Numbered from the stretch's first letter, positions 6,315-12,604 are shown. The stretch: DNA of 12,604 nt from Candidatus Solincola jinzensis (GCA_015711875.1 JACVJG010000029.1:1-12604), one strand, 5' to 3'. Translations and numbers: made by a program. The notes: generated by a model from the letters alone, not told the origin.

Positions 6315-6319
6315 TAATA
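6296..6319. promoter_or_regulatory. 24-bp palindromic operator candidate within the yedF operon promoter
   Basis: The half-site pattern TATTA-n-TTATA, two central bases, then TATAA-n-TAATA pairs at 10 of 12 positions on each side. It fills the spacer and -10 region, the classic place for a repressor. It does not resemble the ATATTGA-N6-TCGATAT sites, so a different regulator, not visibly encoded next to it, is likely. Confidence 0.55.
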
Positions 6320-6398
6320 TAAAAATTGATGATTGTCTGTTCTTACGGGCTTATCAGCTCATGGTTCATCGCAGGGGAAAACATGAGAGGAGTATGAG

Positions 6399-6773
6399 AT
6401 GCAGGTAAGCGAGGAGATGCAGAAGGCGATCGATGCCCTGTCGGAGCTGCCGGGTTATATCTGCCACGGCCTGGTAAATTACCGCAAAGGTGTCACCGCC
6501 CTGAACGAGGATTCCGATCCGCAAGACGAGATGAACTACTTTCCCCAGCAGTGTACGGCTATCATTCAGACCCTGGAAAAATCACTGCAGAACCTGGATG
6601 GAGGGAATCCCGACAAGCTGTTGGTCGAATCCTCCAAGATGACCATGATGATCTTCCCAGTAGATGACACCTACTTCTGCGGGGTAGGTCTCATGCCAGG
6701 CAACCCAACGGACGAGGCGGCAAGGCGCCTCGAGGACTTGCGCGCGGCTTTCCGTGCCAAACTTTCCGAGTAA
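6399..6773 (+). CDS. Roadblock/LC7-like small protein (tentative)
   Basis: A 124-residue soluble protein without signal peptide or membrane segment. The N-terminal helix is followed by a strand-rich region (GYICHGLVNYRKGVTAL), a helix with an IIQTLEKSLQNL segment, and the tail LLVESSKMTMMIFPVDDTYFCGVGLM followed by a helix. The ESSK...IFPVDDTYFCGVGL pattern resembles the second half of roadblock/LC7 domains, which act in small-GTPase and polarity systems, but the first half is less clear. The ATG at 6399 follows AGGAG at about six bases. It is 20 bp ahead of yedF and shares its promoter. No link between this domain and selenium or sulfur metabolism is known to me. Confidence 0.62.
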   Translation: MQVSEEMQKAIDALSELPGYICHGLVNYRKGVTALNEDSDPQDEMNYFPQQCTAIIQTLEKSLQNLDGGNPDKLLVESSKMTMMIFPVDDTYFCGVGLMPGNPTDEAARRLEDLRAAFRAKLSE

Positions 6774-6793
6774 GGACCAAGGAGACGTCGGGC

Positions 6794-7387
6794 ATGCAGG
6801 AACGGATCGACGCACGCGGCCTCGCATGCCCCGCCCCCGTGGTGAAGACCAGGGACGCCCTCAACAAGGGCGCCAGGGACATTGAGGTCCTGGTGGACAA
6901 CCCTACAGCAAGAGACAACGTTTCCCGTTTCGCGGCCTCCCAGGGATGCCAGGTAGGAGTGGAGGAAAACGGGGGGGTTTTCAGGATCATCATCTCGAAC
7001 CCCTCGGAGTTGAAAGAAGGGCAGGCTCTACTGGGCGATGTCACGCAGGAGCAGCGCAGCGTGGTTGTACTCAGCGACGACAGCATGGGGAGGGGAGAAA
7101 GAGAACTGGGCGCTATTCTGATCAAAGCCTTCCTCAACACCCTTTCGGAAAGCGATCCTCCGCCCTGGAGGCTGGTCCTCTTCAATCGTGGGGTACTTCT
7201 GTCGGAAGATGGTGCCGATACCGTGGCGGCACTGCAACGCTTGTGCCATGCGGGAGTTGAAATACTGGTATGCGGGACTTGCCTGGATTTCTTCGGGATT
7301 AAAGGGAAGGTGGCGGTCGGGACTGTAAGCAACATGTACGATATACTGACCACCATGCTCGCCGCCACCAATACCGTGACCATCTAG
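6794..7387 (+). CDS. yedF: YedF: TusA-DsrE-like selenium/sulfur metabolism protein
   Basis: A 197-residue two-domain protein. Residues 1-75 are TusA-like, with the signature RGLACPAPVVKT (catalytic-type C12 in CPxP). Residues 85-197 are DsrE-like, with VCGTCLDFFG (C160 and C163) and the ending KVAVGTVSNMYDILTTML. This architecture matches the YedF family, often found in selenium-using organisms next to selD; its exact reaction is unproven, but persulfide or perselenide carriage is the usual proposal. The ATG at 6794 follows AAGGAG at eight bases. It is the second gene of a two-gene operon. No selA, selB, selC, selD or in-frame Sec TGA was recognised in the window. Confidence 0.88.
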   Translation: MQERIDARGLACPAPVVKTRDALNKGARDIEVLVDNPTARDNVSRFAASQGCQVGVEENGGVFRIIISNPSELKEGQALLGDVTQEQRSVVVLSDDSMGRGERELGAILIKAFLNTLSESDPPPWRLVLFNRGVLLSEDGADTVAALQRLCHAGVEILVCGTCLDFFGIKGKVAVGTVSNMYDILTTMLAATNTVTI

Positions 7388-7421
7388 GACACCGCCCACG
7401 ACCACCGTTGTCGCGTGCTCA

Positions 7422-7475
7422 TCATAGCGCTTCCCTCATCAGGCGCCCCAGCATGTCGCCGACTTTTTCGTTCAA
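7422..7475 (-). pseudogene. Untranslated C-terminal remnant of the AbrB-like gene
   Basis: Directly after the TAA (7476-7478), the same frame reads LNEKVGDMLGRLMREAL and then stops at TGA (7424-7422). The peptide matches the C-terminal helix expected for the family. Changing one base of the TAA codon, for example to GAA, would restore a protein of 91 residues. I therefore take the TAA as a nonsense mutation, or else a base-calling error. Confidence 0.55.
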
Positions 7476-7697
7476 TTAATCCGCCTTCATCAGGGTAAAG
7501 CAGCACGTCTCGCCGTCCTTCTCGTAATACATCAACGCGAGTCTATCACCATCCTGGATGCCAGCCTTTATGCGCAGCTCCTTGGGCAGGATCAACTGCC
7601 CCCTCGTATCGACAGACGCTACAGAGGCGAACTGCCATCCCCCATTTTGCGATTCCGGTGGTTGTGCGCTTACGTCCTTCTTCGTCAATGTAACCAC
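7476..7697 (-). CDS. AbrB/SpoVT-like small protein, HgcAB-associated type, shortened C-terminus
   Basis: A 73-residue frame with a swapped-hairpin AbrB core: ASVDTRGQLILPKELRIKAG and QDGDRLALMYYEKDG, then ETCCFTLMKAD. The core plus the CC-x-x-L-x-KAD ending resembles, from memory, small AbrB-like proteins annotated as HgcAB-associated and also seen near arsenic genes. Those continue with a helix like xxVxxMLGxxMxE. Here an in-frame TAA follows KAD, and the next 17 codons read that very helix. The start is weak: a GTG with no good ribosome site, although the frame stays open upstream without ATG, GTG or TTG. It is convergent with yedF. It may be a decaying gene or a functional truncated form. 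Confidence 0.68.
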   Translation of the reverse strand: MVTLTKKDVSAQPPESQNGGWQFASVASVDTRGQLILPKELRIKAGIQDGDRLALMYYEKDGETCCFTLMKAD

Positions 7698-7789
7698 CTG
7701 CCCGTCGATATATGCGCGGCCGATGGATGCTTTTTTCTTCTTACCATTCCATGACCTGAAAAGATGTTCTAAGGACTTGCATGAAGAGA

Positions 7790-7848
7790 GTAGGCACGGC
7801 AGAGTGAAACCGGCGGCCTACAGTCTCGCAGATTGGTTTGCCGTGCCT
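7790..7848. repeat. Inverted-repeat structure with two competing stems in the leader of the small protein-arsC operon
   Basis: AGGCACGGCA (7792-7801) and TGCCGTGCCT (7839-7848) are perfectly complementary over 10 bp around 37 bases. Inside, GTAGGC (7790-7795) can instead pair with GCCTAC (7816-7821), and AACC (7808-7811) with GGTT (7835-7838). The first two options exclude each other. No T-tract follows. The element lies 76 bp before the GTG of the small acidic protein, between divergent genes, and it matches no riboswitch consensus that I recognise. Confidence 0.45.
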
Positions 7849-7923
7849 CAAGGATGACGTTCTTGCATACGTCCATGTTATTATAGGCAAGGCCTGATTG
7901 TTGGCAGCGGAGGAGGAGACGAA

Positions 7924-8124
7924 GTGAACAGAACGACCCTGAGCCTGGATGAGGACGAGTTGATCTGGCTGAAAAGGGTGATCACCGACCAGGACAAGGA
8001 AGAGGCCTTGGAGTTCATCAACAAGGTCATGAAACCACATCTGAGGGAAGCGGAGCGCCCCACCGGCCTGCAGAGGACCTTCGACGCCGGAGGGCCGCCG
8101 GGGCAGATCGGCGCCCCACGCTAG
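7924..8124 (+). CDS. Small acidic protein, copy 2 (unknown function)
   Basis: A 66-residue paralogue of the protein at 2286-2504. It begins MNRTTLSLDEDELIWLKRV, followed by DQDKEEALEFINKVM and a Pro/Gly-rich tail. Twenty of the first 46 positions are identical between copies by my count, without gaps. The fold looks like a strand followed by two helices. The GTG at 7924 is preceded by GGAGGAGG at a good distance; the upstream region is AT-poor, with TATTAT (7879-7884) as a weak -10 candidate. It sits 38 bp before the arsenate-reductase-like gene, whereas copy 1 overlaps an arsR gene. The repeated arsenic context suggests an accessory role in metalloid response. No biochemical function is known to me. 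Confidence 0.75.
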   Translation: MNRTTLSLDEDELIWLKRVITDQDKEEALEFINKVMKPHLREAERPTGLQRTFDAGGPPGQIGAPR

Positions 8125-8162
8125 CCTGCCGCGGGTCGTGGCGGGAAAGCGAGGCAATTCAT

Positions 8163-8564
8163 ATGGGCGAGAAGAAGGTGCTCTTCGTCTGCGGGGAGAA
8201 CGCCGCCCGCAGCCAGATGGCGGAGGCCATCTTCAACCACCTGGCGCGGGAATGGCGCGCTGAGAGCGCGGGGACTATCCCGGGAAGCAAGGTGAACCCC
8301 CTGGCCGTGCAGGCCATGGCCGAGGAGGGACTGGACATCTCCGCCAACAGGCCCAAGGGTCTGGACCTCGAGCGCCTGGACGATTTCGAGCGCATCATCT
8401 CCTTCGGCTGCATCGTGAAGAGCGTATTCCCGGCGCGTGACCGCCTTGAGGAATGGCCGCTGCCGGATCCCGGCAAGGGGGACATCGAGATGATGCGCTC
8501 CACGCGGGACGAGATCAAGCGCCTGGTCTCGGCCCTGGTCGAGGAGCTGGAGGGGGCCCATTAA
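8163..8564 (+). CDS. Arsenate-reductase-like protein of the low-molecular-weight phosphatase fold
   Basis: A 133-residue protein with the P-loop C10-x5-R16-S (CGENAARSQMAEA) directly after the first strand, and an acid loop PDPGKGD (D102). Both are typical of the LMW protein-tyrosine-phosphatase/ArsC family, and NxARSQMAE favours arsenate reductase over phosphatase. Thioredoxin-linked ArsC uses three cysteines. Here C83 occupies the second position, but the third, seven residues later, is not a cysteine (the segment reads GCIVKSVFPARD). Reduction may therefore use a low-molecular-weight thiol, or the enzyme may be a phosphatase. The ATG at 8163 has a GCGAGG ribosome site at nine bases. It follows the small acidic protein by 38 bp. 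No arsenite pump follows. Confidence 0.85.
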   Translation: MGEKKVLFVCGENAARSQMAEAIFNHLAREWRAESAGTIPGSKVNPLAVQAMAEEGLDISANRPKGLDLERLDDFERIISFGCIVKSVFPARDRLEEWPLPDPGKGDIEMMRSTRDEIKRLVSALVEELEGAH

Positions 8565-9000
8565 AGGACGCGGGGAACCGCAGATCCTGACCGCCCTTCA
8601 AGCCGTCGGCGATTATCTCATGCCTTTCGGTTGTCGCTTTCGGGAGGAATCCAACGCCATCATGTTCTCCATGTATGCGCGGGTATTTCTTCTTGTCCAG
8701 CACGGAATACGCGAGAAACCAACGCCACCGATCTCCAGCCGTGACAGAGCGTTCGTCTCTCGGCCGGAGTGGACGCCAAGACGGCAGCAGGAGACGGCGC
8801 CGTTATCGGGCGCAAACCGCGCCCAGGATCCCCTGCGTGAAAGCGCGGTCTACGCGGGCCTCGCGGCCGCCAGCCTTAGCTTTTGAGCCGGCGCCATGCC
8901 GGCGGCTCTCTTCCCTATGGCTTCCAAGCCCTTGGGAGCTGCCGCTCGTTCCTCGCGTCGCTGGAGCGCTTGACCACACCGATCGCCTACGACCGTCCGC
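8565..9000. other. 436-bp region without a convincing gene
   Basis: This stretch separates the convergent arsC-like and CrtC-like genes. Short open frames exist on both strands (for example minus 8515-8703 and plus 8620-8886), but they have no recognisable motif, and one overlaps arsC antisense. A minus-strand peptide ending RKRQPKGMR near 8615-8680 looks protein-like, possibly a gene remnant. The hairpin at 8885-8908 is the only clear structure. Confidence 0.5.
8885..8908. repeat. GC-rich hairpin downstream of the CrtC-like gene
   Basis: Two alternative stems fit: GCCGGC (8887-8892) with GCCGGC (8898-8903) around a five-base loop, or GAGCCG (8885-8890) with CGGCTC (8903-8908). It is flanked by AAAAG on the left of the plus strand and a pyrimidine-rich TCTCTTCCC on the right. 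It may help end transcription of the convergent genes, but it lacks a proper U-tract. Confidence 0.4.
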
Positions 9001-10191
9001 CTAAGGCAGGAAGCTGCGGAATGGCTTGTCCACCGGTATCTTCCCCCTGCGCAGGGTGAGGATGATGTGCTCGGTGATGGTGTCGCCGGAGATCTCCAGC
9101 CTTTCTCCTTCAAGATCGACGTAACCCGAATAAGCGGCCTCGAAGCGGTAATAGCAAGGCTGCGACAAGCGGGCGAGCCTTTTCCTCAACCCGTGCGGGA
9201 CGCCCATGTTCTCCAGCAGGTCTATTTGCTCGGGTATGTTCTTGACTTCGAACTCGACCTCTCCCGATGTCCCACGCTCACCGAAACGGAAACCGTAGCG
9301 GTGTGGATAGACCTGGATGCCGAGGTCGTCCATGCCGTAATCCTCGAAATGCCATTCCATGCGGAAGGTCTCCGCCCCCAGGCGGTCTCCCCGCGCCACC
9401 AGCAGCATCGGTATATGGGCGCCGCCGCAAGACCGGCCGCATATCACGTCCGCGAAGAGCATGGTCACGCCGCTTTCACGGTGCATGAGCCTTCCCCAGT
9501 GCCAGCGCTCGATCATCACCGAGGCGGGGAAATTGCCCCAGTTATGGTCGTGGTAGCCCTCGCCCCTCACCTCGACCCTGCCCCCGGGGTAGGACAGCGT
9601 GCCCTCCACCTCCGCTCGCGGCTGGGGCACCAGCCAGCCGAAGGCGAGGGGATAGGTGGGGTACCCGAACATCATCTGGCCGTTGCCCAGCGCCCAACCG
9701 GGAAGCAGGCTCCTGAACACGAGGTGGGCCGAGAACTCGCCGTGCTCCAGGTCCACCCGGTACTCGGGATAGCCTCCGCGTATGCGGTTCCCCGCCAACT
9801 CCACGTCGCATTCCCGTGTCGAGGCCCTGAACCGCGAGCGCGGGATGTTGATATGGTTGTTGTAAAAGGTCCCGTCCGGCAGGTACACGTGCAGCCACAT
9901 CAAGGACTTGGTCTTGCTGAATTTCCAGGTGTCCGGATCCATGAGCCCGCATACCACGGCGTGGCCGTCCTCGAACTTGGCGTCGAAGTACCACCACTCG
10001 AAGCCGAACCTCCCGCCGGGGCGGTGCGAGGCGTCGAAACGCTCGGGTATGCCCCGGTTCAGGTCATCGGGATGGCGCCCCGCCGGCAGGCCCTGGAAAA
10101 ACACCGGCACTTTGCGAGGCCCCGGAAACGCCGCCGCGAGCATGCGCGCTAACGACACCCCGGCGAGCATGTTTTCCCCTTCGCGATGCAT
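9001..10191 (-). CDS. CrtC/AttH-like lipocalin-fold protein (carotenoid hydratase-like)
   Basis: A 396-residue protein. The first half has FEWWYFDAKFEDGHAVV (residues 64-80), and the central part has GEGYHDHNWGN (210-220). These two signatures mark the CrtC/AttH-like superfamily, which includes carotenoid 1,2-hydratase, with two lipocalin-like domains. A fairly hydrophobic N-terminal stretch (LAGVSLARMLAAAF) is too short to call a signal peptide. The ATG at 10191 follows TAGGAGGGG at about six bases, a much better site than the GTG at 10314. The gene is co-oriented with two FAD oxidoreductases, one of them CrtI-like, which supports action on a carotenoid or related isoprenoid. The actual substrate is unknown. 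Confidence 0.8.
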   Translation of the reverse strand: MHREGENMLAGVSLARMLAAAFPGPRKVPVFFQGLPAGRHPDDLNRGIPERFDASHRPGGRFGFEWWYFDAKFEDGHAVVCGLMDPDTWKFSKTKSLMWLHVYLPDGTFYNNHINIPRSRFRASTRECDVELAGNRIRGGYPEYRVDLEHGEFSAHLVFRSLLPGWALGNGQMMFGYPTYPLAFGWLVPQPRAEVEGTLSYPGGRVEVRGEGYHDHNWGNFPASVMIERWHWGRLMHRESGVTMLFADVICGRSCGGAHIPMLLVARGDRLGAETFRMEWHFEDYGMDDLGIQVYPHRYGFRFGERGTSGEVEFEVKNIPEQIDLLENMGVPHGLRKRLARLSQPCYYRFEAAYSGYVDLEGERLEISGDTITEHIILTLRRGKIPVDKPFRSFLP

Positions 10192-10345
10192 CTTTACCCC
10201 TCCTAACGCTTGAGACCGCTTATGCCCGAAGATCTTCTGGACGATGTTGATGATTTGCTGCTTTACGGTGCTATTCCCCCTTGTGGTCGCGCTCCCCGTC
10301 CGACACGGCGACACATAGCAGGCGGCTTCCTGAGCTACTCTCCAT

Positions 10346-11422
10346 TCACGTTCGGAGCTCCCCTGACGCGACCTGCCTGAGTCCGGGTATCTGGTAGGAC
10401 ATCATCTTTCCGTAAAGCTGCGGCCTGGAGCGGGAGATCCCCAGGAAGGCGCGCAGGGCATGTCGCCGCAGCGCCCTGGGGGTGGCGTCCATCATGCGCC
10501 TTAGCGCCCAGGCCACGCGGTAGAAGGAGAGCACCTCACGGTAGAGCTCGAAGGCCCTGGCCCTGTCGTCCACCGCCAGCGCCGCGATGCGGCCGCTGAG
10601 CAGGGAGGCGTGCACGCCGAAGAGGAAAAGGGGGTCGTTCATGGACGCCAGGGTGCCGGCGATTATCTTGTCTCCCACGAAAAGCCTGGGGTTATCGAGG
10701 GCGCTCACCGCCACCGCGCCGTGGAAGGGATGCCACTCGCGGAAATCCACCCCCTCGTCCTCCTGCAGCGTCTCCGCCCATCTCTCCACCAGGTCGCGCC
10801 TTATAGGCCCGCTGCGATCGAAGAAGAGCGCGTAGGCGATGCCGTTGGAGTTGGCCAGGTAGCAATAGTCGCGGGTCATATCGTTGAAGTAAGCTACCGC
10901 CTTGGGCTCCCCCTCGTACCTGGTGGTGGAGGTGTAGCCGTACACCTGCTTGAATGGTATGCCCAAGGCCAGGAAGGATTCGGGATGCAGGCCGGTGGCG
11001 ACGATGCTGTTGGGGGGAAGCTGCTCGAGGTCGGCCTGGCAGCGCAATCGCCAGCCGAACTCGAACCTCACCCCCGCCTCCACCGCCAGGCCGTGGAGGT
11101 AGCTTTCGATGGAAGTGGAGCGCGAACCCCTCTCCACGGCGTGGAGATGCAGCAGGCCGCCGTCGATGTCGTACCTCTCACCGTAGGCGTAGGAGCGCAT
11201 GGCCCTGGTAGGGGTCACCTGCGGGGGTTTCAGCTCCACGCCCACACAGGCGCCCAGTAGGTCCGGCATCATGGGCGTGGAGTCAACCGATGGATGATTC
11301 TCGGGCTCACCCCCGACTTTGGTATATTTTTCTAGTACGGTCACTTCGTGTCCGGCGCGCGCGCAGTTTATGGCCGCCACCAGCCCCGCCAGGCCGGCGC
11401 CCACAACCGCTATCTCCGCCAT
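10346..11422 (-). CDS. FAD-dependent oxidoreductase, geranylgeranyl-reductase-like
   Basis: A 358-residue flavoprotein. The N-terminus has the dinucleotide-binding fold VVGAGLAGLVAAINCARAG (GxGxxG at 8-13), ending in the ribose-binding acid E31. A C-terminal FAD segment NDPLFLFGVHASLLSGRIAA resembles the second flavin motif of geranylgeranyl reductases and related monooxygenases, followed by an Arg-rich tail. The ATG at 11422 has AGGGGGG eight bases upstream; an ATG at 11428 is too close to it. It lies 154 bp before the CrtC-like gene on the same strand. It probably reduces, desaturates or hydroxylates an isoprenoid. The exact reaction cannot be told from sequence. Confidence 0.78.
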   Translation of the reverse strand: MAEIAVVGAGLAGLVAAINCARAGHEVTVLEKYTKVGGEPENHPSVDSTPMMPDLLGACVGVELKPPQVTPTRAMRSYAYGERYDIDGGLLHLHAVERGSRSTSIESYLHGLAVEAGVRFEFGWRLRCQADLEQLPPNSIVATGLHPESFLALGIPFKQVYGYTSTTRYEGEPKAVAYFNDMTRDYCYLANSNGIAYALFFDRSGPIRRDLVERWAETLQEDEGVDFREWHPFHGAVAVSALDNPRLFVGDKIIAGTLASMNDPLFLFGVHASLLSGRIAALAVDDRARAFELYREVLSFYRVAWALRRMMDATPRALRRHALRAFLGISRSRPQLYGKMMSYQIPGLRQVASGELRT

Positions 11423-11913
11423 TCCCATCACCCCCCTCTCGCATTGGTCATCCACCGTAAAGCGCGGACGTCACAGCTGTCATGCAGCCGTAAAGGATCA
11501 CCGAACACCCTCGCAAACCTTTTCTGATTCTTCTACGCAGCAGATCAAGCCGCAGGTGCCCGTGATATGAACGCCCCGCATCGAAACCTCTCGTGCACTC
11601 CTCGTTGCCCATCGCGTCACAGTCTCACATTTAAGCGAGCGGAAAAGGGGGCCAGGGCATCCGACTGGCGCCTCGCCCGCCCCTGCGCCAAAGACCCTTC
11701 GAGGCAGGGCCTCCCTGTCGCCATACCTTGCGCATCCATCTCGCGAAAACGGCTCCCTCTTGACGGCACCCCAGCCCGCGAAACCTCGCAGAAAAAGCGC
11801 CATTCCCTAAAGGAGGGCACCTGTTTCGTGACCCCATGCCGCCCTGTGAACAGGGCTTCCCCGGCGCACGCACCCTAGACCCCGGTTGCATGTCGGGAAA
11901 GCGCACACCCCCA
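11423..11913. other. 491-bp gap without a convincing gene, holding upstream direct repeats
   Basis: The gap lies between two co-oriented flavoprotein genes. Open frames on both strands have no known motif and Arg/Pro-rich composition typical of shadow frames. Two near-identical repeats, GTCATGCAGCCGTAAAG (11479-11495) and GTCATCCACCGTAAAG (11447-11462), lie 25 to 73 bp upstream of the oxidoreductase start, with the palindrome ACAGCTGT (11473-11480) between them. No clear -35/-10 pair was recognised. Confidence 0.45.
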
Positions 11914-12604
11914 TCATGACAGCAGCCCGGATAGGTAGAGGGCGCTCGCCGCCGCCTGCTCCGTTCCCACCCCCCGCGCCCCCGCGTCGGTGCCCACCAG
12001 CCACAGGCCCTCCACGGGGGTGCGGCAGGAGGGTTTTGCCAGGCCGGTCTGCCCCACGCACTGCGCGAGTCCGATGCACTCCCCGGTGGGCTTGCCGGTG
12101 ATGGCCGCGGTGTGCGCGATGTGGGTGCGCATGCTCCACTGCGTGTTTTTCTCTATGGCGGGGAAGAGCTCCCGGAGCCTCTCCTCCGCGCGGTCAAGGA
12201 TGCGCTCGCACTGCTCGACCTTCTCCGGCGTGACCTCGCTGGGACCAGGCACCCCCATGATCAAGAGCTGCCTGCCCACGGGCGCCACGTAGGGGTCCCA
12301 CTCCGAGGGCATGGGCACGAAGAGCAGGGGGTCCTCGGGCACTCCACCCTGGTCGATATAGTCGAACATGTGGTCGGGATGCACGTGTGGCTTGTTGAAG
12401 AAGCTCGGCGCCCCCACGTCCACCACCCGGCGCGCCAGCCCGTACTTGGCGGTTATGAAGGAATAGGAGTAGCGCAGTCCCCTCACGTAGGCCGCGTATT
12501 CGGGGGGGAAGCTCTCCTCACCCGCGAGCTCCAGGGTGCGCTTGATGCCCGCGTTGGAGACCACCACCTCGGCGGGGAAGAACTCCCCGTCAGCGCTCTC
12601 CACC
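11914..12604 (-). CDS. CrtI-like FAD-dependent desaturase/oxidoreductase (N-terminus off window)
   Basis: The C-terminal 229-230 residues of a larger protein whose start lies beyond the window. An early segment, FPAEVVVSNAGIKRTLELAG, is typical of the phytoene-desaturase-like FAD family. The end, VEGLWLVGTDAGARGVGTEQAAASAL, is the second FAD-binding signature of CrtI-type enzymes, with the usual GT/GD-GxG pattern. Such enzymes desaturate or isomerise carotenoids; close relatives act on other polyenes or retinoids. The protein ends at TGA (11914-11916). A 491-bp gap follows before the next co-oriented gene, so cotranscription is uncertain. Family is well supported, substrate is not. Confidence 0.85.
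   Translation of the reverse strand, partial: VESADGEFFPAEVVVSNAGIKRTLELAGEESFPPEYAAYVRGLRYSYSFITAKYGLARRVVDVGAPSFFNKPHVHPDHMFDYIDQGGVPEDPLLFVPMPSEWDPYVAPVGRQLLIMGVPGPSEVTPEKVEQCERILDRAEERLRELFPAIEKNTQWSMRTHIAHTAAITGKPTGECIGLAQCVGQTGLAKPSCRTPVEGLWLVGTDAGARGVGTEQAAASALYLSGLLS

Noticed and set aside
7790..7870. Possible tRNA or Sec-tRNA gene suggested by the long stem and the nearby yedF
   Set aside because: No T-loop GGTTCGAATCC-like sequence, no CCA-adjacent acceptor pattern and no anticodon arm.
6794..8564. Selenocysteine-encoding TGA in genes near yedF
   Set aside because: All genes here end normally, and no conserved motif is interrupted by TGA. The interrupting codon in the AbrB-like gene is TAA, which is not used for Sec.
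8515..8703. Minus-strand 62-codon frame after arsC
   Set aside because: No motif, poor start, and the last part is antisense to arsC. Kept only as a possible remnant.
10192..10314. Longer N-terminus for the CrtC-like protein (GTG at 10314)
   Set aside because: Weak ribosome site compared with TAGGAGGGG before the ATG at 10191. Part of the extension (QQIINIVQKIFGHKR) looks protein-like, so some doubt remains.
1..12604. CRISPR arrays, insertion sequences, rRNA or tRNA genes, attachment sites
   Set aside because: No regularly spaced repeats, transposase motifs, terminal inverted repeats flanked by target duplications, or RNA gene signatures were seen.

Overview
The window is G+C-rich bacterial DNA with strong GGAGG-type ribosome binding sites, short operons and sigma70-like promoters. 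Gene content (Fe-S protein, small redox proteins, a YedF-type selenium/sulfur protein, and a relative of the small AbrB-like proteins found with mercury-methylation genes) suggests an anaerobe or facultative anaerobe. A deep-branching actinobacterium or similar high-G+C lineage is possible, but no marker gene fixes the taxonomy.

Layout. (1) 1-2990, minus strand: a metal(loid) operon starting at a consensus-like promoter. Its order is ArsR-type repressor, a 72-residue acidic protein (ATGA overlap with arsR), a four-cysteine Fe-S protein, a CxxC thioredoxin-like protein, an ArsP/DUF318 permease and a DGC-type zinc-binding protein cut by the window edge. (2) 3268-6187, minus strand: a second ArsR-type repressor, a P1B metal ATPase and a free-standing heavy-metal-associated (HMA) domain. 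Two operators with identical arms (ATATTGA-N6-TCGATAT) lie before the repressor and before the ATPase, so one regulator probably controls both. The ATPase is unusual: CSC instead of CPC in the membrane motif, Asn-Glu where Zn/Cd pumps have Asp, and CxC instead of CxxC in both HMA domains. (3) 6288-7387, plus strand: a promoter with a 24-bp AT-rich palindrome drives a roadblock-like protein and YedF. (4) 7422-7697, minus strand: an AbrB-like protein that appears shortened by an in-frame TAA. (5) 7924-8564, plus strand: a second copy of the small acidic protein followed by an arsenate-reductase-like protein that lacks one expected cysteine. (6) 9001-12604, minus strand: a CrtC/AttH-like lipocalin-fold protein, a FAD oxidoreductase and the C-terminal part of a CrtI-like desaturase/oxidoreductase, probably for a carotenoid or other isoprenoid.

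Together the first 8.6 kb reads as a metal/metalloid island: two cysteine-rich ArsR sensors, two membrane exporters, soluble thiol, Fe-S and HMA partners, and an arsenate-reductase-like enzyme. No ArsB or Acr3 arsenite pump is present in the window. The small acidic protein family occurs once next to arsR and once next to arsC and is the best candidate for an undescribed component. The last 3.6 kb is a separate isoprenoid-type neighbourhood.
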